The notes below the pieces were generated by a model. That model made no database searches. It saw nothing but the letters and a program-made list of their open reading frames with translations, and was not told where the DNA came from. 64,000 nucleotides of DNA from NCBI RefSeq assembly GCF_003610995.1, contig NZ_CP032543.1:4774001-4838000 (forward strand), written 5' to 3'. Made by a program: the position numbers and the translations under genes. Source of the DNA: Streptomyces griseus subsp. griseus (GTDB taxonomy: Bacteria > Actinomycetota > Actinomycetes > Streptomycetales > Streptomycetaceae). The number at the start of each line of letters is the position of its first letter. The stretch's first letter is position 1. This document shows, piece after piece, positions 1 through 7,821 of the stretch.

Positions 1-23
1 ACGGCATCCCGCTCGGCGGCTGA
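1..23 (+). CDS. 3' end of an upstream gene (partial)
   Basis: Frame 3 reads Gly-Ile-Pro-Leu-Gly-Gly and then TGA at 21-23, just before a strong hairpin terminator. This fits the tail of a plus-strand gene entering from the left, but only six codons are visible, so the gene cannot be identified. Confidence 0.3.
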
Positions 24-41
24 CCGCACCCGCGGACGCGT

Positions 42-77
42 GTGGGGCGCACACCCTGACCAGGGTGTGCGCCCCAC
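42..77. terminator. Bidirectional hairpin terminator
   Basis: A perfect 17-bp inverted repeat (42-58 with 61-77) encloses a 2-nt loop. It lies between the presumed end of a plus-strand gene and the end of the minus-strand PspC gene, so it can terminate both. Confidence 0.75.
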
Positions 78-110
78 CGTCATGTCCGGAGCCCGCTGCG
101 GCCGGTCGCG

Positions 111-317
111 TCACCAGGCCGTCGCGGACGAGGAGGACTTCTCCGCGGGCAGCAGCGCCCACAGGGCCAGATAGACCAGGAACTGCGGACCGGGCAGCAG
201 GCACGAGACGACGAAGATGACGCGCATCGTGGAGGCCGAGGTGCCGAAGCGCCGTGCCAGCCCCGCGCACACTCCGCCGATCATGCGTCCTTCGGTGGGG
301 CGGACCAGTGCGGCCAT
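111..317 (-). CDS. PspC domain membrane protein
   Basis: A 68-aa PspC-family (phage shock protein C-like) membrane protein. The PspC core is visible as a short N-terminal stretch with IGGVCAGLARRFG, followed by two close hydrophobic segments (RVIFVVSCLLPGP and FLVYLALWALLP). I chose ATG 317 because GAAGGAG lies just upstream of it; a longer frame reaching 440 has no such site and adds a low-complexity leader. The family is linked to envelope stress, but stand-alone actinobacterial members of this size have no firm assigned role. It is convergent with the gene on the left and separated from it by the hairpin at 42-77. Confidence 0.82.
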   Translation of the reverse strand: MAALVRPTEGRMIGGVCAGLARRFGTSASTMRVIFVVSCLLPGPQFLVYLALWALLPAEKSSSSATAW

Positions 318-449
318 GGTGGGCTCCTTCGCGATACGTAGCGGTGGGAGCGGGTCTGTCGTGTCCTGCTCCGCCGGGAAGCCGGGAGCCGGTCTGTGCT
401 GCTCCCGATGTATCCATGGTGCATCCGCCGGGAGGGACAAAGCATCGCT

Positions 450-1022
450 CTACGGGGCGATGCCGACCCTGGTAATCGTCGGGGTCGACCCCCCAGGGGC
501 CTCGTCCCTGAGACGGGCCTCCTGCCGGTACCGGGGAAGGTCCCGTACGCCCGGCACCCCCCGGCGGCGCAGCCGCGCCCGGCAGACCGGGACGACCAGC
601 AGATGGGCCAGGACCACGCCGGTGGTGTTCAGCAGCACCGAGTCGATGTCGACCACCTGGCCCGGCACCCCGGTCTGACCCAGCTCGATGGCGAGCGAGA
701 TCAGCGCCCCGGCCGCCACCGTCCGCAGCAGCGACACCCAGGGGGAGACGAAGACCCGCCCCCCGGCCATCGGCAGCAGCACCCCGAGCGGGGCCAGCAG
801 GACCAGCGCCCCGCCGATCCGCCGCGCGGCCTCGGCCGGGCCCAGCGCGAGGTCGGCCCTGATGGAGGCGAGCGGCTCGAAGTTGGCGGCGGTCGTCCAG
901 GGGACGTCCAGCGGGCGCAGCGTCAGCCACCCGACGAGCAGCAGATGCGCGAAGAGGAGAGTGACCCCCGCCGCGCGGAAGCGGATGACGGTCTGACCGT
1001 CCGAACCTTGACGCACACCCAC
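450..1022 (-). CDS. VanZ-like family membrane protein
   Basis: A 190-aa integral membrane protein of the VanZ-like family. Several hydrophobic segments are visible (about residues 17-35, 70-88 and 100-145). The family signature lies around residues 115-145, with GQVVDIDSVLLNTTG preceding the last helix. VanZ was named from teicoplanin resistance, but most members, including this one, have no demonstrated function. The GTG start at 1022 is the longest option; a second GTG at 1016 is equally possible because neither has a clear ribosome-binding site. It lies 64 nt downstream of the AfsQ lipoprotein gene on the same strand and could be read through from that operon. Confidence 0.78.
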   Translation of the reverse strand: MGVRQGSDGQTVIRFRAAGVTLLFAHLLLVGWLTLRPLDVPWTTAANFEPLASIRADLALGPAEAARRIGGALVLLAPLGVLLPMAGGRVFVSPWVSLLRTVAAGALISLAIELGQTGVPGQVVDIDSVLLNTTGVVLAHLLVVPVCRARLRRRGVPGVRDLPRYRQEARLRDEAPGGSTPTITRVGIAP

Positions 1023-1086
1023 CAGGACGCCCCGGGCGGGGGGATCGGTTCCGGCGACTTCGCCGGGGTCTGCGGCGTACCGGCCC

Positions 1087-1845
1087 TCAGTTCAGTTCGA
1101 GTGCGTCCGGGGTCGTCACGTCCTGCGGCCGGGACTTCGTCTGCGAGGTGCACAGATAGCCGCGCGGCGGGTAATCGCCGGGCCCGCCCAGCACCACCGT
1201 GCCGCCCGCCACGAGCGCCTCGTTCTCCGCGTACGTGCACACCAGCTGCGCCAGCGCCTCCGTCGACAGGTCCTCGGGCTGGCTGCTCAGCCGCAGGGTG
1301 CCCGCCGGGTCGTCCGCGCGGGAGGGCCCCACCCGCAGCTCGGAGGGGACCGCCGTGGCGAACCCGGCCACGCGCTCGTCCTCGGGCGGCGCCTGCTGCA
1401 CCTGCTCCAGCAGGGCGCGGGCGGCCACCAGCCGGTCCGAGCCGGCCGCACCGGCGGGCGCCGGCCGGTCCACGGCCACCAGCTGCGAGGCGCAGAGCAG
1501 GTACACCGATGCCGCCACGCTGTCCGGCGACCGGGTCGTGACATCCCCCGAGGCCACCTTGCACGGCCCCCGGGAGGGCGCGGCACCGGCGTCCACGGGC
1601 ACGGACGTCGTCCGGATCCCGCACCCCGAGGCGAGCGCGGCGACGGCCAGCACGGCACCGAGCGCGAAGACCGCACGGGCCCGCAGCCGGGACGCGACGG
1701 CCGCACGGGACCGCAACGGGGACGTGACGGCCGCGCGCATCGGCAGCCGGGACACGCCGGCCGCACGCGTCGGCGGCCGGGACGTCGCGGCAGCCGCACG
1801 CCACCGCAGCCGGAACGCACCCGTACCCGCACCCCTGCCCGTCAC
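1087..1845 (-). CDS. AfsQ-operon lipoprotein
   Basis: A 252-aa lipoprotein encoded immediately after afsQ2, whose stop overlaps this start by 4 nt. The hydrophobic signal segment is followed by a lipobox ending ALASGC, with Cys about residue 75, so the mature protein should be tethered outside the membrane. In S. coelicolor the same position (SCO4905, sometimes called AfsQ3) holds a lipoprotein thought to assist the sensor kinase; that role is known by position only. The leader before the lipobox is unusually long and contains four copies of a 10-residue Arg/Ala-rich repeat. Starting instead at an internal ATG (residue 36) would give a more normal signal peptide of about 40 residues. Confidence 0.85.
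   Translation of the reverse strand: MTGRGAGTGAFRLRWRAAAATSRPPTRAAGVSRLPMRAAVTSPLRSRAAVASRLRARAVFALGAVLAVAALASGCGIRTTSVPVDAGAAPSRGPCKVASGDVTTRSPDSVAASVYLLCASQLVAVDRPAPAGAAGSDRLVAARALLEQVQQAPPEDERVAGFATAVPSELRVGPSRADDPAGTLRLSSQPEDLSTEALAQLVCTYAENEALVAGGTVVLGGPGDYPPRGYLCTSQTKSRPQDVTTPDALELN
1671..1790 (-). repeat. Four tandem 30-bp repeats in the lipoprotein leader
   Basis: Units at 1671-1700, 1701-1730, 1731-1760 and 1761-1790 all begin CCGC(A/G)CG and end with a GACG(T/C)-GACGG-like motif. A degenerate fifth copy follows at 1794-1823. Each unit encodes ten residues, so copy-number changes would stay in frame. Confidence 0.85.
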
Positions 1846-3404
1846 GACACCCCACCGTCCTCGCCCTTGCCCCCGGCCCCCTCGTCCCGCCCGTTCGGGT
1901 CCTGGTCCGACGACGCCCCGCCCCCCGTCAGCTTCTCGGCGTCGCGCGGCAGCCGCAGGACGAACACCGCACCGCCGTCGGGGGAGTTGGCGGCCGTGAT
2001 GTCACCGCCGTGGATGTGCGCGTTCTCCATGGCGATGGAGAGGCCGAGCCCGCTGCCCTCCGAACGCGGCCGGGAGGCGCTGGCCTTGTAGAACCGGTCG
2101 AAGACATGCGGCAGCACCTCCTCGGGGATACCAGGACCGTGGTCCCGTACCTCGATGACCAGCTCCTCGCCCTCGGTCCGCACCCGGACCCCCACCGGCG
2201 AACCTCCGTGCTTCAGCGCGTTGCCGATCAGATTGGCCAGGATCACATCGAGGCGGCGCGGGTCGAGGCGGACCATCATGCCGCGCTCCGCGTCCAGGTC
2301 CACCGCGTCCAGCCAGGCCCGCGCGTCGATGCACGCGGTGACCTGGTCGGCCACGTCCACGTCGTCCAGGACCAGCCGCGCGGTGCCCGCGTCGAAGCGG
2401 GTCACCTCCATCAGGTTCTCCACCAGGTCGTTCAGCCGCCGGGTCTCGCTCACCACGAGGTGCACGGCGGGCGCGATCATCGGGTCGAGGCTGTCCGCCT
2501 CGTCCTCCAGCACCTCGGCCACCGCGGTGATCGCGGTCAGCGGGGTGCGCAGCTCGTGCGACATGTCGGCGACGAACCGCCGGCTGGACTCCTCCCGCGC
2601 GCTCATGTCCGCGACCTTCTTCTCCAGCGAGCTGGCGGTCCGGTTGAACGTACGGGAGAGATCGGCGAGTTCGTCCGTACCGGAGACGGTGAGCCGGGTG
2701 TCGAGTTTGCCCTCGCCGAGCTTGCGGGCCGCGTCGCCGAGCCGCTGCACCGGGCGCAGCACCGTCGTCGCGGCGGCCTGGGCCAGCAGCGCCGAACCGA
2801 TCAGCGCCAGGGTGGTGGCGATCCCCAGCGACCAGGCCAGCGAGTTGAGGTCCTGCCGCTCCTGGTCGAGGGACTTGAGCATGTACCCGGTGGGGCCGCC
2901 GCCGATGATCCGCGTACCGGCGACGAGGTACGGGGTGCCCGCGATGCTCGTACGCTGCCAGAACAGGTGGTACTCGTGCTCGTTGTTCGAGTTCAGCGGC
3001 TGCTTGCGGGCCACCTGCTCGCGCAGCGAGTCCGGTACGTCGTTCAGGGTGAAGGCGTCCAGGTCGGAGTAGCCGACGATCGGCTTGCCGCGCTCACGCT
3101 CGTCCTCCAGCAGCACGTTGTAGCCGGGGCCGCCGGAGGCCATCTGCCCGGCGGCCCGCTGGAGAGCGTCCTTGGGAGGCCGTACCGGCAGCGTCGCAGC
3201 CGTCTCCTGCATCTGCCGCCGGAAGTCGTCGAGAGCGGTGTCCTGCGTACGGGTCAGCACGGCCTCGCGGTTGAGCCAGTACGCGATCCCCGACGCGGAG
3301 ACCGCGGCGGTCAGCGCGACCAGCGCGAACACCACGACGAGCCGCAGCCGCAGGCTGGTCCAGCGCAGGCCCGCCCGGATCGACCGCTTGGTCCTCTCCG
3401 TCAC
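1842..3404 (-). CDS. afsQ2: AfsQ2 sensor histidine kinase
   Basis: A 520-aa membrane histidine kinase, partner of AfsQ1. In order: an N-terminal transmembrane helix (about 20-42), an extracytoplasmic sensor region, a second helix (about 190-215), a HAMP domain, the dimerisation/phosphoacceptor box (FVADMSHELRTPLTA), an N box (ILANLIGNALKHGG), and the G boxes (RDHGPGIPEE and GSGLGLSIA). AfsQ1/Q2 controls antibiotic production in response to nitrogen imbalance such as glutamate supply in S. coelicolor. Start and stop overlap both neighbours by 4 nt, so afsQ1, afsQ2 and the lipoprotein gene are probably translationally coupled. The C-terminal tail of about 35 residues is acidic and Gly-rich. Confidence 0.93.
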   Translation of the reverse strand: MTERTKRSIRAGLRWTSLRLRLVVVFALVALTAAVSASGIAYWLNREAVLTRTQDTALDDFRRQMQETAATLPVRPPKDALQRAAGQMASGGPGYNVLLEDERERGKPIVGYSDLDAFTLNDVPDSLREQVARKQPLNSNNEHEYHLFWQRTSIAGTPYLVAGTRIIGGGPTGYMLKSLDQERQDLNSLAWSLGIATTLALIGSALLAQAAATTVLRPVQRLGDAARKLGEGKLDTRLTVSGTDELADLSRTFNRTASSLEKKVADMSAREESSRRFVADMSHELRTPLTAITAVAEVLEDEADSLDPMIAPAVHLVVSETRRLNDLVENLMEVTRFDAGTARLVLDDVDVADQVTACIDARAWLDAVDLDAERGMMVRLDPRRLDVILANLIGNALKHGGSPVGVRVRTEGEELVIEVRDHGPGIPEEVLPHVFDRFYKASASRPRSEGSGLGLSIAMENAHIHGGDITAANSPDGGAVFVLRLPRDAEKLTGGGASSDQDPNGRDEGAGGKGEDGGVS

Positions 3405-4087
3405 TGAGGCGGGTCCAGCCGGTAGCCCACGCCCCGCACCGTACGGATCAGGGTCGGCGAGGACGGCACGTCCTCCACCTTGGCGCGCAGCCGCTGGACA
3501 CAGGCGTCCACCAGCCGTGAGTCACCCAGGTAGTCGTGCTCCCACACCAGGCGCAGCAGCTGCTGGCGGGAGAGGGCCTGGCCGGGCCGGCGGCTCAGCT
3601 CCAGCAGGAGCCGCAGCTCGGTCGGCGTGAGCTGAAGATCCTCACCGCCCTTGGTGACGGTCATGGCGGAGCGGTCGATGACCACGTTGCCGAAGGTCGC
3701 CGAGTCGGTCGACTCGCGCTCCCCGCGGCGCAGCACCGCCCGGATCCGGGCGTCCAGCACCCGGCCCTGGACGGGTTTGACCACATAGTCGTCCGCGCCG
3801 GACTCCAGTCCCACCACGACGTCGATGTCGTCGCTGCGCGCGGTCAGCAGAATGATCGGCAGCTGGTCGGTGCGCCGGATACGCCGGCACACCTCGAAAC
3901 CGTCGATCCCGGGCAGCATGACGTCCAGCACGACCAGGTCGGGGCGCTGCTCGCGCAGCAGCTCCAGGCCGTCCTCTCCCGTCGCCGCGGTGGCCACACG
4001 GTGGCCCTGGCGTGACAGCGAGAGTTCGAGGGCCGTGCGGATGGCGTCGTCGTCCTCGATCAGCAACAGGAAAGGCACGAGCGTCAT
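3401..4087 (-). CDS. afsQ1: AfsQ1 response regulator
   Basis: An OmpR/PhoB-type response regulator. The receiver domain (about residues 1-125) shows the acidic pocket IEDDD, the phosphoacceptor in LVVLDVMLPG, and the conserved Thr and Lys positions (LLTARS, VVKPV). The winged-helix DNA-binding domain fills the C-terminal half (LTPTELRLLLEL ... IRTVRGVGYRL). From ATG 4087 the protein has 228 aa with Asp55 as acceptor; the GTG at 4078 would give 225 aa with Asp52, matching published S. coelicolor AfsQ1, so that start may be the true one. It is divergent from sigQ, and a textbook AfsQ1 box lies between them. Confidence 0.94.
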   Translation of the reverse strand: MTLVPFLLLIEDDDAIRTALELSLSRQGHRVATAATGEDGLELLREQRPDLVVLDVMLPGIDGFEVCRRIRRTDQLPIILLTARSDDIDVVVGLESGADDYVVKPVQGRVLDARIRAVLRRGERESTDSATFGNVVIDRSAMTVTKGGEDLQLTPTELRLLLELSRRPGQALSRQQLLRLVWEHDYLGDSRLVDACVQRLRAKVEDVPSSPTLIRTVRGVGYRLDPPQ

Positions 4088-4182
4088 TCTGGCCCATGGT
4101 GGCGCTTCAGTTCGACCTGTGGCCCCTCCCATTGTCCGGACGCACCCGCGATCCACCGTTGGGCACGGCCGCGACCGCCCCT

Positions 4183-4198
4183 GTGACAGGCCTGTGAC
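4183..4198. promoter_or_regulatory. AfsQ1 operator (GTnAC-n6-GTnAC)
   Basis: GTGAC at 4183-4187 and GTGAC at 4194-4198 are separated by exactly six bases. This matches the published AfsQ1 consensus of two GTnAC half sites six bases apart. It lies in the 208-nt region between divergent afsQ1 and sigQ, about 98 bases before the chosen sigQ start. Confidence 0.8.
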
Positions 4199-4295
4199 AG
4201 TCGGGGGACAGCGCCATGAAACTGCCCCGGCAAGCTCTTGGTCAGCAGGAAACGAACGAAGGACTTCACCGATTCCCACCGATAGGGGGCGCGAG

Positions 4296-5096
4296 ATGAA
4301 CGCACTGCACAGCACCGGCTCAAGCGCAGTTGCGACGCGTCTCCACGATGTCGGCCGGAACACGGAGAAGTCCGGTGCGATGAGCGTGATGAACGTGCGG
4401 GGGTGCGTTCGGAGCGCGGGGCGTCCGTACCTGCCGTCGCAGTCGGCCGCGGAGCAGCCGCGTACGACGTACATGACGGTGGTCGACGCCCCCACGGGGG
4501 AAAGCACGGGGGAGAACGGGGGAAGCGCGTACGGGGAGGTCACGGGGGACCGCCCCCGGACGGAGACCGAGGGAGCCGAAGCGGCGTTCACGGCCTACGT
4601 CCAGGAGCGGCGGGCCTCCCTGTACGCCACCGCCTACCACCTGACCGGCGACCGGTTCGAGGCCGAGGACCTGCTGCAGAGCGCCCTCTTCTCGACCTAC
4701 CGGGCGTGGGACAGGATCAGCGACAAGGCGGCGGTCGGCGGCTATCTGCGCCGCACCATGACCAACCTGCACATCAGCGCCTGGCGCAGGCGCAAGCTGA
4801 ACGAATACCCGACCGAGGAGCTGCCGGAGACGGTGGGCGACATGGACGCGATGCGCGGCACGGAGCTGCGGGCGGTGCTCTGGCAGGCACTGGCCCGGCT
4901 GCCCGAACTCCAGCGCACGATGCTGGTCCTGCGGTACTACGAGGGCCGCACCGACCCGGAGATCGCGTCGATCCTCGACATCAGTGTCGGCACGGTGAAG
5001 TCCAGCATCTGGCGGTCCCTCCGCCGGCTGCGCGAGGACGAGGTCCTCAGCTTCGGCCGTGACGAGCAGGAGTCCTTCGGCGAGCTGGTGGCCTGA
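4296..5096 (+). CDS. sigQ: SigQ, SigE-family RNA polymerase sigma factor
   Basis: A sigma-70 family factor of the small SigE-like type, orthologous by position and sequence to S. coelicolor SigQ, which is divergent from afsQ1 and is an AfsQ1 target. Region 2 is visible as LYATAYHLTGDRFEAEDLLQ and region 4 as LPELQRTMLVLRYYEG plus a helix-turn-helix (DPEIASILDISVGTVKSSIW). Residues 1 to about 90 form a variable, low-complexity leader. I chose ATG 4296, giving 266 aa, although its ribosome-binding site (GGGGCG) is modest; ATGs at 4381 or 4474 would shorten the leader without touching the domains. The 5' coding region carries repeated CGGGGGA motifs that reappear downstream. Confidence 0.87.
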   Translation: MNALHSTGSSAVATRLHDVGRNTEKSGAMSVMNVRGCVRSAGRPYLPSQSAAEQPRTTYMTVVDAPTGESTGENGGSAYGEVTGDRPRTETEGAEAAFTAYVQERRASLYATAYHLTGDRFEAEDLLQSALFSTYRAWDRISDKAAVGGYLRRTMTNLHISAWRRRKLNEYPTEELPETVGDMDAMRGTELRAVLWQALARLPELQRTMLVLRYYEGRTDPEIASILDISVGTVKSSIWRSLRRLREDEVLSFGRDEQESFGELVA

Positions 5097-5623
5097 GGCT
5101 ACGGGGGAACGGCCACTGCATCGGGGGAGGCAGGGGCCACGGGGGAGCAGTGAAAACGGGATCCGAGGGGGTCCGGGGGAAACACGGGGGAACGGCCCGT
5201 CGCTTCGGGGGAGGCGCGGGACACGGGGGAAACGCAGCGGGGTCGTACGGGCCGGGGGGTCCTGTACGGCCCCGTTCGCTGTGCGCCATGGCCGTTACGG
5301 TGTGGTCGGCGCCGGTGTCCCCGGCCCCGGCGAACCAGGAAGTGAGCGAGTGGGCACAGCGCGAGCAGCCGGCCGTACGCGTCCGGCGCCGGAGCAGGTG
5401 GACGCGGTGCTCCCGGGGCCGCACCGTCCGGATGCCGAGGGGGACGGCCCGGATGACGACGACCTGACGGACACGAGGCGCAGGGTCGAGAAGTCGTCCG
5501 TCATCCCCTGGAGGCGGGCAAGCGCCACGAGGACTTGCCGAAGCGGGACACCTACTTCGCCCCCTTCATGAAGGCCGCCGTCCAGACCTTCGGCTGCGCG
5601 GCCCCCGCCACCGGTCGAGGCGG
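5097..5623. other. 527-bp region with no convincing gene; CGGGGGA repeats
   Basis: This lies between the convergent sigQ and kinase genes. The left part (5100-5265) has seven copies of CGGGGGA. Between about 5457 and 5640 one plus frame keeps Streptomyces-like third positions (containing HEDLPKRDTYFAPF) but has no acceptable start and runs on antisense through the next gene. It may be a remnant of a lost gene. Confidence 0.5.
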
Positions 5624-6262
5624 CTACTCCGGCACCGTCACCCGTCGGCACCGCCCCGCCGCCGCTGCCGCCAGTCTGCCCAGCGCCTCGTCCTTGGCGC
5701 ACGGATACGCCCCCAGCGCCGTCTGGCGGGCCACGATGCGGCGTTCGGCCCGCATCAGGCGCCAGCCTCGGCGGAGCAGGAACGGGACCGACTTGCGTCC
5801 CTCGCGCAGGTCCCGGACCAGGCGGCGGCGGAACGTGGTGGAGGGACGGCCGCGCAGGCAGAGCGCGTCCGCCAGCAGGCCCAGTTCCTGGCAGCGGCCC
5901 ACGATGTCGGCCGCGAAGATGCCCTCGGCCACGAAGAGCGGCGAGCGCTCGATGTGGAAGCCCTCACGGCCCGTACGGGAGCTGGTGGCGATGTCGTACA
6001 CCGGAACGTCCGTACGGCCGGACCGGCACAGCTCGGCGATGGCCGCCACCGCCGCGTCCGCGTCCCAGGACGCGGCGGAGTCCCAGTCGATGTCCGTGGA
6101 GCCCGGGACCCGGGGCAGCGTCGGGTCGTCGTGCTCCTTGTAGAAGTCGTCCAGGCGCAGCACCGGGAGGCCGGTGCGGGCGGCCAGGACGGACTTGCCG
6201 GAGCCGGAGGGGCCCGCGAGCAGCACGACGCGGGTCGGGATCGGGAGGGAACGGGAACTCAC
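5624..6262 (-). CDS. Uridine kinase-like P-loop NTPase
   Basis: A P-loop kinase resembling uridine/nucleoside kinases of the Udk/PRK type. The Walker A motif GPSGSGKS is close to the N-terminus, followed by LPVLRLDDFYKE, the usual substrate/Mg-binding Asp region, and VFVAEGIF-like residues in mid protein. The C-terminal third is Arg-rich (RRRLVRDLREGRK). If it is a nucleoside kinase it would phosphorylate uridine or cytidine to the monophosphate in the cytosol, fitting the salvage genes nearby; the exact substrate is unknown. From GTG 6262 it has 212 aa. An alternative GTG at 6331 adds 23 residues with no conserved look; neither has a strong ribosome-binding site. Confidence 0.8.
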   Translation of the reverse strand: MSSRSLPIPTRVVLLAGPSGSGKSVLAARTGLPVLRLDDFYKEHDDPTLPRVPGSTDIDWDSAASWDADAAVAAIAELCRSGRTDVPVYDIATSSRTGREGFHIERSPLFVAEGIFAADIVGRCQELGLLADALCLRGRPSTTFRRRLVRDLREGRKSVPFLLRRGWRLMRAERRIVARQTALGAYPCAKDEALGRLAAAAAGRCRRVTVPE

Positions 6263-6388
6263 AGAACAGAAGTGTGAGGCATTGACCCGCGCAGGGGACC
6301 ACCCGGGCCTCCTGTTGGTATCCAGCGTCACACCTCAACTACTCTGCGCGTACGCACGATTACCCGACCAGGTCGATCAGGTGGAAAC

Positions 6389-6811
6389 ATGGCACTTCAC
6401 GCACGCAAGCCCGAACGCCGCGCCCTGCTGCGCGCCGGTCTGACCGTGACCGCGCTGGGAGCGGCCCTGGGGGCCGGTGCGGGCGCCGCCCAGGCCGCTC
6501 CCCAGCTGCCTCCGGTCGCCGAGATCCCCGAGCAGGGCACCGCGGCCGTCCAGGCCGTCACCGAGAGCGCCGGGCCCGCGGTGACCAGCGCGCTCGGCAC
6601 CTCGCTGACGAACAGCATCCGGCCCATCACCGAACTCCAGCTGCATCCGCTGGCCAAGACCGGGGTGGACCCGCTGGACAACGCGGTCGGCACCCAGGTC
6701 GCCGACTTCCAGCCGGTGTCGACCGCCCTGCTCACCGACCCGCTCACCAGCGGCGGTGCGATCAGCGACCTGCCGGTGGTGGGGCAGGTGACCCGCCTGG
6801 TCACGGGCTGA
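6389..6811 (+). CDS. Small secreted protein of unknown function
   Basis: A 140-aa protein with a clear signal peptide: positive start (residues 1-14, with RKPERRALLR), a hydrophobic core rich in Ala, Leu and Gly, and a probable AQA-A cleavage site near residue 37. The mature part is Pro/Thr/Ala/Val-rich with no cysteines. It contains repeated short motifs (TSLTNSIRPITELQLHPL, DPLTSGGAISDLP) typical of conserved Streptomyces exported proteins with no assigned role. It is monocistronic, with a strong terminator 20 nt after the stop. I do not recognise a functional domain. Confidence 0.8.
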   Translation: MALHARKPERRALLRAGLTVTALGAALGAGAGAAQAAPQLPPVAEIPEQGTAAVQAVTESAGPAVTSALGTSLTNSIRPITELQLHPLAKTGVDPLDNAVGTQVADFQPVSTALLTDPLTSGGAISDLPVVGQVTRLVTG

Positions 6812-6830
6812 CGTCTGCGGCACGGCACGA

Positions 6831-6871
6831 CGAACGGGGCCGCCCCGGTGGGTGAGGGGCGGCCCCGTTCG
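6831..6871. terminator. Bidirectional hairpin terminator
   Basis: A perfect 16-bp stem (6831-6846 with 6856-6871) encloses a 9-nt loop, between the convergent secreted-protein gene and the aldehyde dehydrogenase operon. Confidence 0.85.
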
Positions 6872-6903
6872 TGCGTGGGGGAAGGCTCAGGAGGACAGGG
6901 GCG

Positions 6904-7821
6904 TCAGTACGACGACCCCGACGCCCCCAGTGCACCCGTCGGGTGCCAGACCGTCTTGGTCTCCAGGAACGCCGTCAGCCGGTGCGTGCCGGGCGCGGCC
7001 GACCAGTCGGTGGACACGTCCGAGCCGTCCGCCTCGGCGGGCAGCGGGCGCAGGACCCGCTTCAGGTTGTCCGCCGCCGCGATCTCCAGCTCCTTGGCCA
7101 GCTCCGGGCCGGCGCCGGTGAGGTCGATCGCGTTCACGTCCTGGTGGGCGGCGAGCGGGGCCGCCAGCTCCGCCGTGGCGCCCGACAGGATGTTGACCAC
7201 ACCGCCGGGGACGTCCGAGGTGGCCAGCACCTCGCCCAGCGAGAGCGCGGGCAGCGGGGCGTCGGCCGAGGCGATGACGACCGCCGTGTTGCCGGTCGCG
7301 ATCACCGGGGCGATCACCGAGACCAGGCCCAGCAGCGAGGACCCCTGCGGCGCGAGGACCGCGACCACACCCGTCGGCTCCGGGGTGGAGAGGTTGAAGA
7401 ACGGGCCCGCGACCGGGTTCGCCCCGCCCGAGATCTGCCCGATCTTGTCGGTCCAGCCCGCGTACCAGACCCAGCGGTCGATCGACGCGTCCACCACGGC
7501 CGCCGCCTTGGACTTCGACAGCCCCTCGGAGGCCGCCACCTCGCGGACGAACTGCTCCTTGCGGCCCTCCAGCATCTCGGCGACGCGGTAGAGGACCTGG
7601 CCGCGGTTGTACGCCGTCGCCCCCGACCAGCCGCCGAACGCCTTCCGCGCGGCCACGACGGCGTCACGCGCGTCCTTGCGCGAGGACTGCGGCGCGTTGG
7701 CGAGCCACTGGCCCTTGGAGTCCGTCACCTCGTACACCCGGCCGCTCTCGGAGCGGGGGAACTTGCCCCCCACGTACAGCTTGTAGGTCTTGAAGACGCC
7801 AAGTCGGTTCTGCTCAGACAT
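6904..7821 (-). CDS. Aldehyde dehydrogenase-like half protein (no catalytic Cys)
   Basis: A 305-aa protein that aligns with the first half of an aldehyde dehydrogenase. The N-terminal oligomerisation strand (YKLYVGGKFPRSESG) and much of the NAD-binding fold (PTGVVAVLAPQG, VIATGNTAVVIAS, GVVNILSG) are present. The catalytic region with the ELGGK and QxCC motifs is replaced by a short unrelated tail ending in a conserved-looking FLETKTVWHPTGA. It therefore cannot be a normal dehydrogenase. It follows the full-length enzyme gene with an 8-nt overlap, so the two are probably made together and may form a complex, like the two fused domains of ALDH16-type enzymes. That pairing is inference. Confidence 0.85.
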   Translation of the reverse strand: MSEQNRLGVFKTYKLYVGGKFPRSESGRVYEVTDSKGQWLANAPQSSRKDARDAVVAARKAFGGWSGATAYNRGQVLYRVAEMLEGRKEQFVREVAASEGLSKSKAAAVVDASIDRWVWYAGWTDKIGQISGGANPVAGPFFNLSTPEPTGVVAVLAPQGSSLLGLVSVIAPVIATGNTAVVIASADAPLPALSLGEVLATSDVPGGVVNILSGATAELAAPLAAHQDVNAIDLTGAGPELAKELEIAAADNLKRVLRPLPAEADGSDVSTDWSAAPGTHRLTAFLETKTVWHPTGALGASGSSY

